Source: Micractinium sp. NFX-FRZ
Taxonomy: Eukaryota; Chlorophyta; Trebouxiophyceae; Chlorellales; Chlorellaceae
Direction of reading: 5' to 3'
Assembly (NCBI GenBank): GCA_029339195.1
Contig: JAPTJF010000290.1
Location: forward strand, 1 to 64,000
Length of the DNA: 64,000 nt
Positions 47,040 to 58,685 of this stretch are shown here, in pieces. Below the pieces are notes generated by a model that was not told the origin of the DNA, did not search any database, and saw only the letters and a program-made list of their open reading frames with translations. The position numbers and the translations under genes were made by a program. The first letter of the stretch is position 1. Each line of letters begins with the position of its first letter.

Positions 47040-50000
47040 ATGGCTGATGATAATGAACACCAGGCATCAGAGGAGGAGCCGGAGGTTGGGCCCATGCCTC
47101 CGCCACCAGGCGCCGAGGAGCAGGAGGAGGAGGAGACGGACGTAGGACCCGTGCTACCCAAGGCGAAGAAGCGCAAGGTGGGTCCGTTGCGGACAAAGCA
47201 GCAGCAGCAGCAGTGGCCGCCGCCGCCGCTGCCGCCTGCCGCCCGCTGCCAGCACCGGCAGCTCGTTCACTTTTCGCCGCTCCGCACGCGCTGCCTGCCT
47301 GCAGGTGCTGGAGTATGAGCAGCAGTACCTGCAGGCCCTGCCCCTGTCAGACATGTATGAAAAGTCGTACATGCACCGGGACACGGGTAGGCTGAGCTTG
47401 GCGCGCTGGGCTGGCTGGGGACTGGTTGGCCGGGTGTGGCGGGTGGGCACGCTTTGCTTGCGCTGTGCTCTGCCTGCTCGGCGGATCTGCAGTTTGCTGA
47501 TGCAAGTGGCACCACCTGCGCTGCCTGCAAAGGCTGGATGCAGTGTTGTTGCGATGCACATGCATGCGCCGCCCTGCAGCCGCCGCTGCCTCTGCTGCCA
47601 AGGACACACAACGGCCGCCCCTGCTGCCCCTGCTGCTGCTGCACACACATCCTCCCTTGCTGCCCCCACTGCCACCCTTGCTCGCCTGCAGTCACGCAGG
47701 TGGCGGTGGCCCCTGGCACCGAGTTCTTCATCACTGCCTCCGCCGATGGGCACATCAAGTTTTGGAAGAAGCAGCCACAGGGGGTGGAGTTTGCCAAGCA
47801 CTACAAGGTGGGCATGCCTTCCCTTCTTGTTGGTACGGGTTCGTGTGAATGTAATGAATCCTGGGGTGGGTGGGTCGAACGTGCAGCTGCAGCAGAGGGT
47901 GGAGAGTGCCGAGCATGGCAAGGTGTGGAAGTGGGAAGGGATTGTTGGCATGTTTTTGTTCGGGCGCTGCTGATGGGTGGTGGGGCTGGCGGCAGGGTGG
48001 GCAGGTGGGGGTGGTGGGACTGGCGGCTGTGCCGTCTGGGGCCTGCATGGTTGTGCCAGCGGCATGGCGCTCCTCCCAGGTCCAGAAGCCTAGGCAGCGC
48101 TGCATGGCCAGGCTGCTGCCGGGCACGGAGGCGGCTCCTTTGCCTGTCACCCTGCCGCCCAGCCCCCTTGCCTGCCCTGCCCTGCAGGCGAATCTGGGAC
48201 CTTCCTTGAGTCGAGATTTCTCACCTGCCTGCGTTGCCTTGCCTGCCTGCTCACCCGCCCACCAACCCTCCTTGCCCACCACCTGCCTGTCCCGCCCTGC
48301 AGGCGCACCTGGGGCCTGTGACGGGGCTGGCGGTCAGCACGGACGGCACGATGTGCGCCAGCATCAGCACAGACCAGACGGTAAAGGTGCGCAGGTTGTG
48401 TTGACGGTAGGTATTTGGAGTGGTGTGTGCGAGCTTGCAGGCTGGGGAAGGGGAGTGCGGAGGGCAGAAGCAGCACCGGCCAGGTGGTCGAGCTGCTGGA
48501 GGGCTGGTTGGTTGGGCTCATTTGGACAGGCAGTCATGCTATGGTCATGCTGACGTCACGCTGCGGCTCCAGGAGCAGCAAGGGTCACATGGTCAACGGC
48601 GCTGAGGTTGGCGGGCGTGCTGCCTGGTGGGCTAGCAGCAGGCCATGCTGGCTGGTTTGGGTGGCAGGCAGGCAGGCGGGCCAGGTCTGCTCCCTGCCCT
48701 AGTGGGCCCGCCTCGCGCACATGCACACACCCCCTCAGGTGCTCCCGTGGCCTCTTTCCATGGGTTAGTAGTTCAGCACATGAACGCGGTGCCCCTCCCC
48801 GTCTTTGCTTCTTCTGACCTGGCCCATCCACTCGATGCACCCCTCGACCAACCCACCTCATTTGCAGGTGTTTGACGTGGCGTCGTTCGACATGATTGCC
48901 ATGCTGCGCCTGCCCTGGGTGCCCGGCTGCGTGGAGTGGTGCTTCAAGGTGAGGCGCGCGTGCACCGACAGCTTGCAGCTGTATTGGCTAACGTGCCTTT
49001 GAGGGAGGAGGGCACCGAGGGCGGACGCACTGTGGGCCTGCGCTCTGCAGGCATGCAGGGGCGCACTGGCGCAGGGGTGATGCGTTCGTGTGGCTGGCCA
49101 GGGGCTGGGGGCGTAGGGCTGAGGAAGGGGCAGCGGGGATGCGGTTGCTTCATCATCTTCATTTAAGCAGTTCATTCTTTGCCTCCTTTTCGACCCTCCA
49201 TGCAGCCGGGAGACGCCAAGGCCAAGCTGGCGGTGTCGGACAGCGGCAGCGGGGTCATCCACATCTACGACATGCGCAGGTAGGCTGGCCTGCCCTGTTG
49301 GCTTGCTGTCTCTCCATTCGCTTTCCCTCCTTGCCTCCCCTGTCGCTGCTGCGCCGGCGAGGCCAGCAGGCAAAGAGGGGGGAACGATGCTGGTATCACC
49401 GTTGCCGCTGCCGCCGCCGCTGCAGCCGCAGCAGCAGTAGCGCTAGCACCGGCGGCGGGAGCAGCGGAGCCGGGCCCACCTGCCCGCCGTTGCATCTGCT
49501 GCAGCGGGCCCCTTGGGCCCCCCACACGATGCACTGGCGTTGCCGTGCCCCACCCTTTCTACCTCCCTATCTTGCATTCTGACGTCCCACGTTTCTCGAA
49601 TTCATGTTTCCCGTGCTGCAGCAGCTCCGCCGACCCGCTGGACCAGCTGCCCAGCCTGCACAGTGCGCCGGTGACGGCGATGCGGTACAACGAGCAGGCC
49701 AACTGTGTGATCAGCACAGACAGCAAGGGTGAGCGCCTGGGGCGGGCGGTGGGCCATGTGTAGGGTGAGCTATCTGTCAGGCTGGGGCCTTTGTAGGGTG
49801 GCACTGGGAGCAGGCCAACTGTGCAATCAGCACAGACAGCAAAGGTGAGCGCCTGGGGGCAGGGTGGAGCATCAAGATTGAGCGCCTGGGGGCGGGGTGG
49901 GGCATCAAGGGTGAGCGCCTGGGGGCGGGGTGGGGCATGTGTAGGGTGAGTGCCTGGGGTGGGGCATGACAGCCAGGGTGAGCGCCTGGGGCCCACCTTG

Positions 50001-53000
50001 GCATTGGACGGCTCCCCCCGGGCCCCATTGTGCTGAAGGCTGGCACGTCTTCCGTCCCTTCTCCTGCAGGCATGATTGAGTACTGGTCAGCCGATAGCTA
50101 CCGGCAGCCGCAGGACGAGGTGCAGTTCAGCTTCAAGATGGACACAGGTGGGGCGGGGTACTGCTGGCACTGGGTTGATACGGTCTTGCACTGCGCGGGA
50201 TGGCGCTCGTGTCGCTGGGGCAACCGCGGCGTACTGCCTGTCGCTGATGCTTCCCTGCTGGCCTGCATCGCCCAGTCGCGCTTCCTTCTGCCCACCTCTT
50301 CCCTCTGCTGATCTATCCACGTCGCACCTGCTTTGCACGTCCTCACCTCGTCCACCTTGCCCTGCCTGTATGCCCTGGCCACGGCGCAGAGCTGGCGCCT
50401 CCACAGGCCTCCTCCTTGTCGCTCTGCCCCACTCAGCCCCTCATTCACCCGTACAGATGTGTACTTGCCCACCCACCGCCTCCGCCATCCCTGCACATCT
50501 GCACCCACCCACCTACCACCTCCTCCCCGGTCCCCTCCAGACCTGTGCAAACTGACCCTCACCCTCCACCCCTTCAGATCCGTACTGTAACGACACACCA
50601 CCTCGTCCATCCCTGAATGTCTGTAATCACCACATCCCCCCTCCCTGCAGATCTGTACGCCCTGGCCAAGGCCAAGACCTGGGCACACTCCATTGACGTC
50701 AGCAAGGATGGCAGCAAGTTTGTGACCTTCTCACACGACAGGTGGGCTGGCTGCTGGTGTGAGCCGCTGGGTTGTGCATCGTTGCCTGGCGTCAGCTGAC
50801 ATGGCAGCAAGTTTGTGGGGTTTGCATCAGCAGAACAGAAGTCGCCTCCCCCTCCACGTTCTATCCCTCCCTGAACAGAAGATGCCCTGCTTTCCCTCCC
50901 CCGCTGTCCGCCCCGCCCGCAGCAAGGTGCGAGTGTTCCGCTTCTCCACCGGGAAGCTGAGCAGAAGCTACGACGAGAGCCTGGCAGCTGCCAACGACCT
51001 GCAGCGCTCCGAGTCGGGTGGGTGGGTGAGGCCAGGGTTGCAAGGAGGGAGGGCCAGCCAGGGGATGGGGGCAGGAGTGGAGAGCCTTGGGGCCAGGCGA
51101 GGGTCCGCGGGGGGGTGCAGGCAGCGGCGGCGGCGGAGGCTACCACAGCCGCGAGTGGTGTCTTCCTCCTCCGCTTGTGGTCCTCTCACGGCACGGTCCT
51201 ATCGGCTCTCCCTGGTACTTGGCACTGGAAAGCATCGATCTCACTGCGCTGCCTTAGCGCGCTCCCTACTCAACGCACTGCCCCTCCCTCCTCCCCTAGT
51301 CCTGCACCCGTTGGTACTCCAGAGCTGTACCGGATGACACCCCCATTGACTACGGCACGCACCAACTCACGCTACTCACATTTGACTGGCACTGCTTCCC
51401 CCATGCGTGGTACTGCAGAGCTGTACCGGCTAGACCCCATTGACTACGGGCGGCGGGTGGCCATTGAGAAGGAGCTGGCGGGGGATCCAGGTGGGTGCTG
51501 GGGGCTGCCTGCCTTCTTCACGTGTTGCTTGGTGTGGGCGCATAGGCTGTTGTGTTCAGTTGTGCGGAAAGAGTGGCCGTACAACAGGGGGGCGGGAGAA
51601 TGACCCGGGTGTGTGTTGTGTTTTGTGTTATGTGTTTTCTTGTATTTCACTGCTGTGCCGGCTGCTGGATGCAAGGGTGAGGGTGGTGGGCGGCCATCCA
51701 AAAGGAGGAAGGAGGCCTGCCTATGCCTCGCAGCCGTACTGCTCACACACACACACACACATCCTTCGCACTCCCTGCACCTCTGATCCTGCCTTGCTCT
51801 GCAACTCACTGCCTGCCCGCAGAGGCCCCCAAGCCCAACGCCATTTTTGACGACTCGGGCAACTTCCTGCTCTACTCGACGCTGCTGGGGATCAAGGTGT
51901 GTGCGGGGGTGGGCGGATGCAGGCATGGTGCAACGTGGTTGCTGTGGGGTGGGCGGTAGGTCGGACAAAGTTGGGGCCCACGCGGCACAAAGCCTTCCTG
52001 CAAGCTAGGCTCCCTTTAGATCCCCCCAGCTCCTCGCTTGAACCTGCCCACCGTGTGCTCCCCCGCCCCGTGCCGGTGCTGCGCTTCTCGAGTACAAACC
52101 CTGCCCTCCCAACTGCACGTTTCACCCCAGTTCCCCGCCACTCAGGCAACCCAGGTGCTGAACATGGCTACCGTCCATTCCCCCCACCTGCCCTGCCGCT
52201 CCACCCCTCTCTTCGTTCCCCCCGCCAGCCACCTGTTCCGTGTCACACCCGCCCTTGTGTGCGCTCTGCAGGTGGTCACCTTTGGTGACCAACCGCCCCC
52301 GCCCTCTCTCGCCTTCCTCCTGCCCCACCCCCTCTTCACCTGCCCTCCCCCCTCCTCGCCCTCGCCCTCTCTCGCCAGCCTCCCACCACCCCCGCTTCAC
52401 CTGCCCTGCCCCCTCCTCCCCTCGCTTCTCTCTCGCCTTCCTCCCACCACCCCCTCTTCACCTGCCCTCCCCCCTCCTCCCCTCGCTTCCCCAGGTGGTC
52501 AACCTGGTGACCAACCGGGTGGTGAAGATCATCGGCAAGGTGGAGAACACCGAGCGCTTCCTGCAGATCGCACTCTACCAGGTGGGCAGGTCGCTGTCAA
52601 TGTCTTCACTCGTGCCCCTCTGCTTTCCTCAGCGCTCCGCTTGCCAGACGCTGCCACCCCACACCCCCGGCCCCTGCCCTGCCCTGCCGGCACCTTTGGC
52701 AGCGCAACCCAAGAAGCCGAACATCTCTGTCAACTTGGTTTGTTCTTGTGCCCCGCAGGGCATCCCCAAAAAGTCCAAGCCACATCATTTCTGTCTATGA
52801 AATCGCCATGTCGCCCCCCATCCCTGCAGGGCATCCCCAAGAAGTCCAAGCGGCTGCCAGCGGGGCCTGACGCCAAGCACATCAAGGTGGGTGGAGCATG
52901 CTTGTTGTGGGTGTGCGTTGCACGCAACTATGTGCATTATGCATCGATGGGTGGGTGGGCGTTGGCAGGGGTGCCCGCATCACAGCTGCCAGTGTAGGCG

Positions 53001-55912
53001 CAGCGCAGCGCAGCACAGCACAGCACAGCACACACACTCGCTCCCCCCTGCCCCCCACCCCATGTGCAGCCCGACCCCACGCTGCTCTGCTGCGCCTTCC
53101 AGAAGCAGCGGCTCTTCTTCTTCACGCAGCGAGAGCCTGCAGAGACGGAGGACGCGGCGGCAGCAAGGTGAGGGGCGTTTGTCCTGTCAGCGTCTGTGAA
53201 GTGGTGGCAATGTTGGTGGGTGAGGCGGTAGGAAGGCACCAAGCAGCATATCCCCCCACGGGTGGCGCAGGGAGTGCCCCCCGCAGCAGCGCCCCCTGCT
53301 ACCTTGTCCATGCCTGCCACATCTTTCACATCATCCATGCTACCACGCCCTTCCTTCTCCCGCACCACAGGGATGTGTTCAACGAGCGGCCGGTGGCGGA
53401 GGCGGCAGCAGCGGCACTGGAGGTTGGCTCCGGGGCAGCGGGGCCTGCAGCAAGTGAGTGACCTCACGCCTTGCTGCCGGCGCCTGCTAGTGCTAGGGTT
53501 AGGGTTGAGGGCAGGGGCAGGGGCAGACTGCCCTGCCTGCCTGTGTTGCGAGCCCCCCTGCCCGCGCCCCCCTGCCCGGGCCCCCTGCATCCCTTCTCAC
53601 CCAGGCGCTTGCCCAGCCTGCCCATCCCGCATCCACCCTGGCGCACCAACGCTGCCGTCCCGCCGCTTCCGCCCCCCACCGCCCGCTCGCCCACCAACGC
53701 TTTCGCCGTCCCGCCCGCTTTCACCCCCGCCCCCGCTTTCTGCCCCCGCAGTGGAGCTGCCGCGTGGCGCCGTCATCCACACCAACAAGGGCGACATCTG
53801 GTTCAAGCTCTTCCCAGACGAGGTGGGGGCGCCTCCTTTGCAACTTTCTTTCAAGCAACCATGCATCGTTTGTTTTGTTTCACTTCACATGGATCAGTCT
53901 GGTCAACACATGCAACACCTGGCTTGAGTGACTCGCTGAATTGGCGAGGTTAGGGTGCTGTACAGGGTTCAGGGAACGGGGCGAAGCAAAGGGAGCACGA
54001 AACACGGAGGGCTACAGGGTCACGAGGGCTGCTCATGCTCTTGCTGTCCACCCTGCCTGGCCCCTCCCGCCACAGTGCCCGCGCACGGTGGAGAACTTCA
54101 CCACCCACGCCAAGAACGGGTACTACGACGGCGTCATCTTCCACCGCGTCATCAAGGGGTTCATGCTGCAGACGGGAGACCCGCTGGGTGCGCATGCTGT
54201 GCCTGCTGTGCTGCGCCGTGCTGTGCGTGATGTGCATCCTGCGCTGTGCCTCTGTCAGCAAGGGTTTAATAATGCAGACAGGAGACCCGCTAATGCGCCG
54301 GGCTGTCGTGCCGTGCATGCTATGCATGGTGTGCGCGGCGCCAGGGCGTGCGGCCGAGGGCGCACCCCGGGTGCATGTGCCCAGCCGCCCAGCATCCCCT
54401 GCATGCCTGCACACGCAGCTGGCCTCCTTGCCGGCACCCAGCCGCCCACTGCCTACTGGTTGTATTCCTTCTACTTACTGCCCGCAGGCAACGGCACGGG
54501 CGGCGAGTCCATCTGGGGGGGCGAGTTCCCGGATGAAATCACCAGGTGCAGGGCTTGGCTGTACTGTGAAACGCATATTGGTGGGGGGGCTTGGCTGTAC
54601 TCTGACACTCATTGCTGCCTTAGATGGTCATATGGGAGCTGACTGGGTGAGACAGGTTGAGATAGCGGCAGCTGCACACTTCTCTGCCGCCCGCCCCCTG
54701 CAGGGAAGCTGCGACGCGCCTGCCTGCTCCCCACCCTGTGCGCTGTTTGATTGCTTGCTTCACACCTCTTGGCCGCCCGCTCCCCCGCCTGCCCTGCAGG
54801 AACCTGCGGCACGACCGCCTGCTCCCCGCCTGTTGGCTGTGCATTGCTTGCTTCGCTGGCTTCACCCTCCGCGTTGCTCTCCCGCGCGCCCTGCAGGAAC
54901 CTGCGGCACGACCGCCCCTTCACCCTCTCCATGGCCAATGCCGGCCCCGGCACCAACGGCTCCCAGTTCTTCATCACAACAGTGCCCACGCCATGTGAGT
55001 GTGGAGTGGCTGGCGGGCGGTCGTGACGGGTGCTCATGGGTGCTGGCGGGCGGGCTGGGTGCTGGGTGCTGGCCAGCATAGCGGGCATAGCGGGCAGTGG
55101 GCTGGGTCAAGCAGGACCTTGCACCTGGGGTCGGTGGCAGCTCCACTGCTGCCAGCCCACACACTGTGAAACCCACTCTACCCCGAGGGCTCTGAAGAAG
55201 GCGGGGCTTGGGGGATGGTGGGCGTCGGGGTAGCAGCCGCAGCCGTACGCATAACTAGCTGCATCCAGCCCCCCCTGCTGCAAGGTTGGATGGCAAGCAT
55301 ATGGTGTGGCAGCTCACCATGCGCCGTGCACGGTGCCCCGCTTGCTCATGCACTCTCTTGCTTCCCCCCTTGCCCTGCCTGCCTGCAGGGCTGGACGGGA
55401 AGCACACGGTGTTTGGGCGGGTGGTGAAGGGCATGGATGTGGTGCTGGCCATTGAGCGGGTGAGCTGCGGGTGGTGGGGGGTGATGGGGGCTGTGGGGGG
55501 AGGGGAGGGTGTAGTGACAAGTGTGGTGCAGTGCATGTGGATGTGGTGCTGGCCGTTGAGGGTGAGCTGGGGGTTGGTGGGGACTGTGGGGAGAGGGCTT
55601 AGTGGGTTGGTGTTAGAGGTTGGTGCAATGCATGTGGATGTGATCCACAGCGCATATACAGCGCCACAGTTGGCCACATACACAGTGTCGCAGTGGGCCG
55701 CCCACGAAACATGCTGTGCGCACTCCCGCTGCCAGCACTTGGCCGGCACATGTAACAAGTTGTGCTCACTGCCGCTGCTCGCACTTGGCCACTAATGCAA
55801 CAAGTGTTGTGCTCACTCCCGCTGCCCGCAGGTGAAGACGCACCCCAAGACGGACAAGCCGCTGGAGGATGTGCGCATGATCAACATCGAGGTCAAGGCG
55901 ACAGCGGAATGA
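47040..55912 (+). CDS. PPWD1: WD40 repeat-cyclophilin fusion (PPWD1 / CYP71 family)
   Basis: Peptidyl-prolyl cis-trans isomerase with an N-terminal WD40 propeller. The animal form is spliceosome-associated; plant CYP71 acts in chromatin-based gene silencing. Twenty-two exons: 47040-47177, 47305-47386, 47692-47807, 48303-48386, 48868-48948, 49206-49279, 49622-49728, 50070-50147, 50651-50741, 50923-51017, 51419-51490, 51823-51896, 52495-52581, 52830-52886, 53070-53167, 53371-53453, 53752-53822, 54076-54187, 54488-54545, 54897-54994, 55389-55459, 55832-55912. All phases join to give 635 residues, close to the family length. An acidic start with a KAKKRK basic patch is followed by [20 protein letters not shown] and WD blades from about residue 60 ([16 protein letters not shown]). 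The cyclophilin domain starts near 472; [38 protein letters not shown] carry the catalytic Arg, Phe, Gln, Trp and His of CypA, so it should be active. Confidence 0.96.
48172..48206 (+). repeat. Echo of PPWD1 exon 4 acceptor
   Basis: GCCCTGCAGGCGAATCTGGG copies the real acceptor and exon start at 48,288-48,322 (GCCCTGCAGGCGCACCTGGG). It is 117 nt upstream. Confidence 0.75.
49798..50000 (+). repeat. Echo of PPWD1 exon 7 end with reiterated donor
   Basis: 49,811-49,855 copies the exon-7 end and donor (49,693-49,740; GAGCAGGCCAACTGTG-ATCA). The donor motif GTGAGCGCCTGGGG then recurs at about 49,841, 49,876, 49,910, 49,947 (partial) and 49,978, giving a decaying array of pseudo-donors. Confidence 0.85.
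50356..50825 (+). repeat. Echoes of PPWD1 exon 9 start and end
   Basis: 50,361-50,400 (CTGTATGCCCTGGCCACGGC) copies the exon-9 start at 50,646-50,680 (CTGTACGCCCTGGCCAAGGC). Shorter CAGAT(G/C)(T/C)GTAC motifs lie between. 50,791-50,820 copies the exon-9 segment at 50,698-50,727 (ATGGCAGCAAGTTTGTG). Confidence 0.75.
51312..51358 (+). repeat. Echo of PPWD1 exon 11 start
   Basis: GGTACTCCAGAGCTGTACCG followed by GATGACACCCCCATTGACTA is a near copy of the true acceptor and exon start at 51,409-51,450. The copy has a one-base insertion that would break the frame (PIDYG). Confidence 0.9.
52751..52780 (+). repeat. Echo of PPWD1 exon 14 start
   Basis: CCGCAGGGCATCCCCAAAAA GTCCAAG matches the true acceptor and exon start at 52,824-52,853 with one synonymous difference. 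Either acceptor would keep GIPKKSK in frame initially; only the second continues to [12 protein letters not shown]. Confidence 0.9.
54260..54925 (+). repeat. Echoes of PPWD1 exon 18 end and exon 20 start
   Basis: 54,260-54,298 copies the exon-18 end (54,155-54,193), covering the cyclophilin FMLQTGDPL codons. The exon-20 start (54,892-54,925, encoding NLRHDRPF) is preceded by copies at 54,700-54,740 and 54,796-54,830. Each copy is followed by CTGCTCCCC and a GCTTGCTTC segment, so the duplicated unit is about 96 nt. Confidence 0.85.
55283..55850 (+). repeat. Echoes around PPWD1 exons 21 and 22
   Basis: 55,281-55,310 copies the exon-21 start (real 55,386-55,415; GG(T/C)TGGA(T/C)GG-AAGCA). 55,530-55,595 copies the exon-21 end, donor and the start of the intron (GGATGTGGTGCTGGCC-TTGA), with a third remnant at 55,630. 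The acceptor tract of exon 22 (GCTCACTCCCGCTGCCCGCA) has earlier versions at about 55,722 and 55,765. Confidence 0.8.
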
Positions 55913-56729
55913 ACCCAGCTGTCCGGAAGCTGCCTGGACAGCTGTGGGGCAGCTGCCACACAGTTCGCGCTGGGTGCAGTTGTTTGCCACGCCACTTTGG
56001 GGCTGGCATCTGTGCAGCGCCTGCTGCAAGGCCCCTTGAAAGCCTGCCCGCTTGCCTGCCGCTGGTGGCCTGCACTCGCTGAGTTTCACATTGCTGAGCC
56101 TAGCATCGACCGCAAAGGAAAGGGCGGCAGGCGAGTTTGACTGTACACAAAGACAAGGTGCCGGCAGGCACGGTGGTGGGCGCGCCTGTGGGCACAAAGG
56201 GAAAAGCACGTTGGAAGCAGCAGCGCGAGGCGGGCGTGGTGCGTACACTACAAGCAGGGCGCCAAAAGGAAGGGCTGCAAGCGGGTGTGGAGGGCGGGGA
56301 TTCTGGGAGCACATCCGGAACAAGCAGAGATCCCGACAGCAAGATCATTGGGCACACTTGTGATGTATGGTAGAGGTGGCGCAAGAAGGGTGCGTGGGTT
56401 GGGAGCACAAGGGAGTGACTGCCGTTGCATGCGACATGTATGGGGGCAAGTGAGCTCAAGGCGTGCAGCATGAAGGGGATGGCACGAGGAGAGGCGACGC
56501 TAGAGGGTGGCGGGCGCTAGCTATAGCAAGATGAGGGGTGCTCTACCACAGGCAAGGCAGGCAGAAGGGACAGGGGGAGGGGCATGGGACGGGTGGTGTT
56601 GCGATGTCAGGGGGAGGCGTTCTAGGGGGCAGTCACCAATGGTGCCATGGGGCAAACGAGTGCGCTCCGTGGGAGACGAACCCAGGATGGCAGCGTGCGC
56701 GCGCCACCCAGCGGCAGCAGGGGGGTGGC
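55913..56729. other. Tail-to-tail spacer between PPWD1 and F-box genes
   Basis: Holds the 3' UTRs of both convergent genes. No further gene, RNA or clear repeat was seen. Confidence 0.5.
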
Positions 56730-58685
56730 TCACAGCGAGAGCTCGCCATCCGAGGGGATGCTGCCGCACGTGGTGAGCTCCTGGTAGAAGGCGGGCTCAT
56801 CAATGGCCATCCAGGCTGCCCCCAGCCGCCTCAGCAGCAGGCCGGGGCGGCGCTGGCGCAGCGCCGACAGCGGACCCTGCAGGGCGTCCAGCTTGTGCCT
56901 CTCTTCATAAGAGTACGAGGCATCATCTGGGGGTGCATAGGCAAAGCAGCGCAGGGGCGGGTGGGTGCCCAGGAACTGCCAGAAGGCACGCCACGTGGCG
57001 GAGCTGCCGCCGGCGTGGGGCGTGCCCGCAGAAAACAGGTACTCCAGCTGCCCAGCCGCCTGCAGCTGCCCCACCCCTGCCTCCACAAAGGGCCAGGGCA
57101 GGCCCAGCCAGCGGAGGGACTGGAGCCAGGGCCCGCGCGGCAGCGAAAGGTCTGCGGCACCTGCCGCGCTGGTGGGGCCGCCGCAGATGAGCAGGCGCTG
57201 CAGGCGCGGCAGCTGGGCGATGGCGGGCGGGATGCGGGGCAGCGGCACCTCTGCGCCGCTGGTTGGCTTTGTGTTGATGCACAGGGCTGTCAGGCTGGTC
57301 ATGCCGGGCAGCACCGCCTCCAGCGTGGCGTGGGGGCGGTGGCTGTCTTGCAGCACCAGCCGGTCCAGCTGGGTGACTGCCGACAGGCTGGCGGGCAGGG
57401 GGTGGACGGCGTACAGCTGCAGCTCGCGCAGCGCTGGCAGGGGGGCCAGGACGGCAAAGCTGGCGGCCTCGTGGTTGCACGCTTTGCTGGCGATGAAGAA
57501 TTGCAGGGCGGTGAGGGCCGACAGCTGCAGGCAGGGAAGGGGGTGGCGAAGCAGTGGAGGCGGTGTGAGAGAGGCTCAAGGGGCGGGGAGTGGGCGTAGG
57601 GCAGGGTGAGGACCAGGGTGCACGCTGCTCTGTGCCTGCATACCTGCTGGCGCCCAAGCATGCCAGCTTTCTCCCAGCTTCCCTCAGTGGCGCCATGCAA
57701 GCATCCCGCCTGCTTCCGTGCGCGCCAGCTGCCCTCCCGCTGTCGGCTGGCCAAAGGATGGCACCCTGTGCCGGCCCTTTTGCTGCGTACGGCCTGCCCT
57801 GCCCATGCTCCCCGCTGCCCTGTCCACCGCTCCCTGTTCCATCCCCGTCTTGCGGCCCCCACCTGGTCCACCAGCCGCGTGCTCAGCGGGTCGGTCCAGG
57901 TCAGCAGAGTGAGGCTTGGGGGCAGGCTCGTGCCCTGTGCCACCTCCACCGGCGCACCCTCAAATGTGGCGTCTGTGAGGGACGTCAGCTGGCTGATGCC
58001 CGCCGGCAGCTGCAGCCGGGCTGACGTGGCCAGCTGCAGCATGCTGAGCTGCCTCAGCGGCGGCAGCCAGCTCATGCTGGGCAGCTGGAGCTCGCAAAAG
58101 ACGACCAGCTGCCCCAGTTGTGCGGCCTGGGCGCAGGCGTGCAGGCAGCCCAGCAGCACCTCGCCCAGCTCAGCACCGCCGCCTACTGTGGATATGAAGA
58201 GGGTGCGTATTTGCGAGGGGCGGGCAGCCAGGAAGGCCCGCAGCGAGGAGCACAGCTTGAGGGAGGAGCCGTGGCTGTGGCACGGCAGAATGATGGCAGG
58301 CAGCAGCTGCGGGTCCAGGCAGGCCGCATGGAAGTGCTTGCTCACAAGTGCGGTGTGCTGCATCCTGAAGCAGGGAGGATGTGGGCAAACAGGTGAATCG
58401 TGAGGGAGGGTGCCGTGACAAAGGTGGATGGAGGAACGACCAGGGGCGCAGGCAACTGTGGGCGGCAGTAGCAGCGGGGAAGCTGCCTGATGCTGCAACA
58501 CCAGGTGCTCCAAAACCAACTCGCCGCCGCAGCGCCATCACTCGAGCGGCGTACCTCTCTTTCTTGTCAATCGGAGCCAGGCAGCGGGCCAGAACGTCCA
58601 CGGGCAGGTCGCCGATGGAGAGGCCCCCGGCGGCTGGGGCGGCTGCAGCAGCGGCATGCTCAGCATCGTAAGCGGGTGCATCCAT
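56730..58685 (-). CDS. F-box / leucine-rich repeat protein
   Basis: Likely substrate adaptor of an SCF ubiquitin ligase. Three minus-strand exons: 58685-58555, 58364-57863, 57524-56730; 475 residues, all phases joining. The N-terminus is Ala-rich, then an F-box-like segment at about residues 22-60 (LSIGDLPVDVLARCLAPIDK, then TALVSKHFHAACLDPQLL), split by intron 1. The rest holds irregular LRRs: PPLRQLSMLQLATSARLQLP, ISQLTSLTDATFEG, LPALRELQLYAVHPLPASLS, AVTQLDRLVLQ, MTSLTALCINT, LPRLQRLLICGG and LQSLRWLGLPW. It ends ITT-like with GSIPSDGELSL. The long open frame that reads through intron 2 is not coding, because exon 3 uses another frame that continues the LRRs. Confidence 0.85.

Noticed and set aside
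57299..58519. 406-residue minus-strand frame through the F-box gene
   Set aside because: It reads correctly through exon 2 but then through intron 2. The conserved LRR sequence of exon 3 is in another frame, joined by good splice sites at 57,862 and 57,525.
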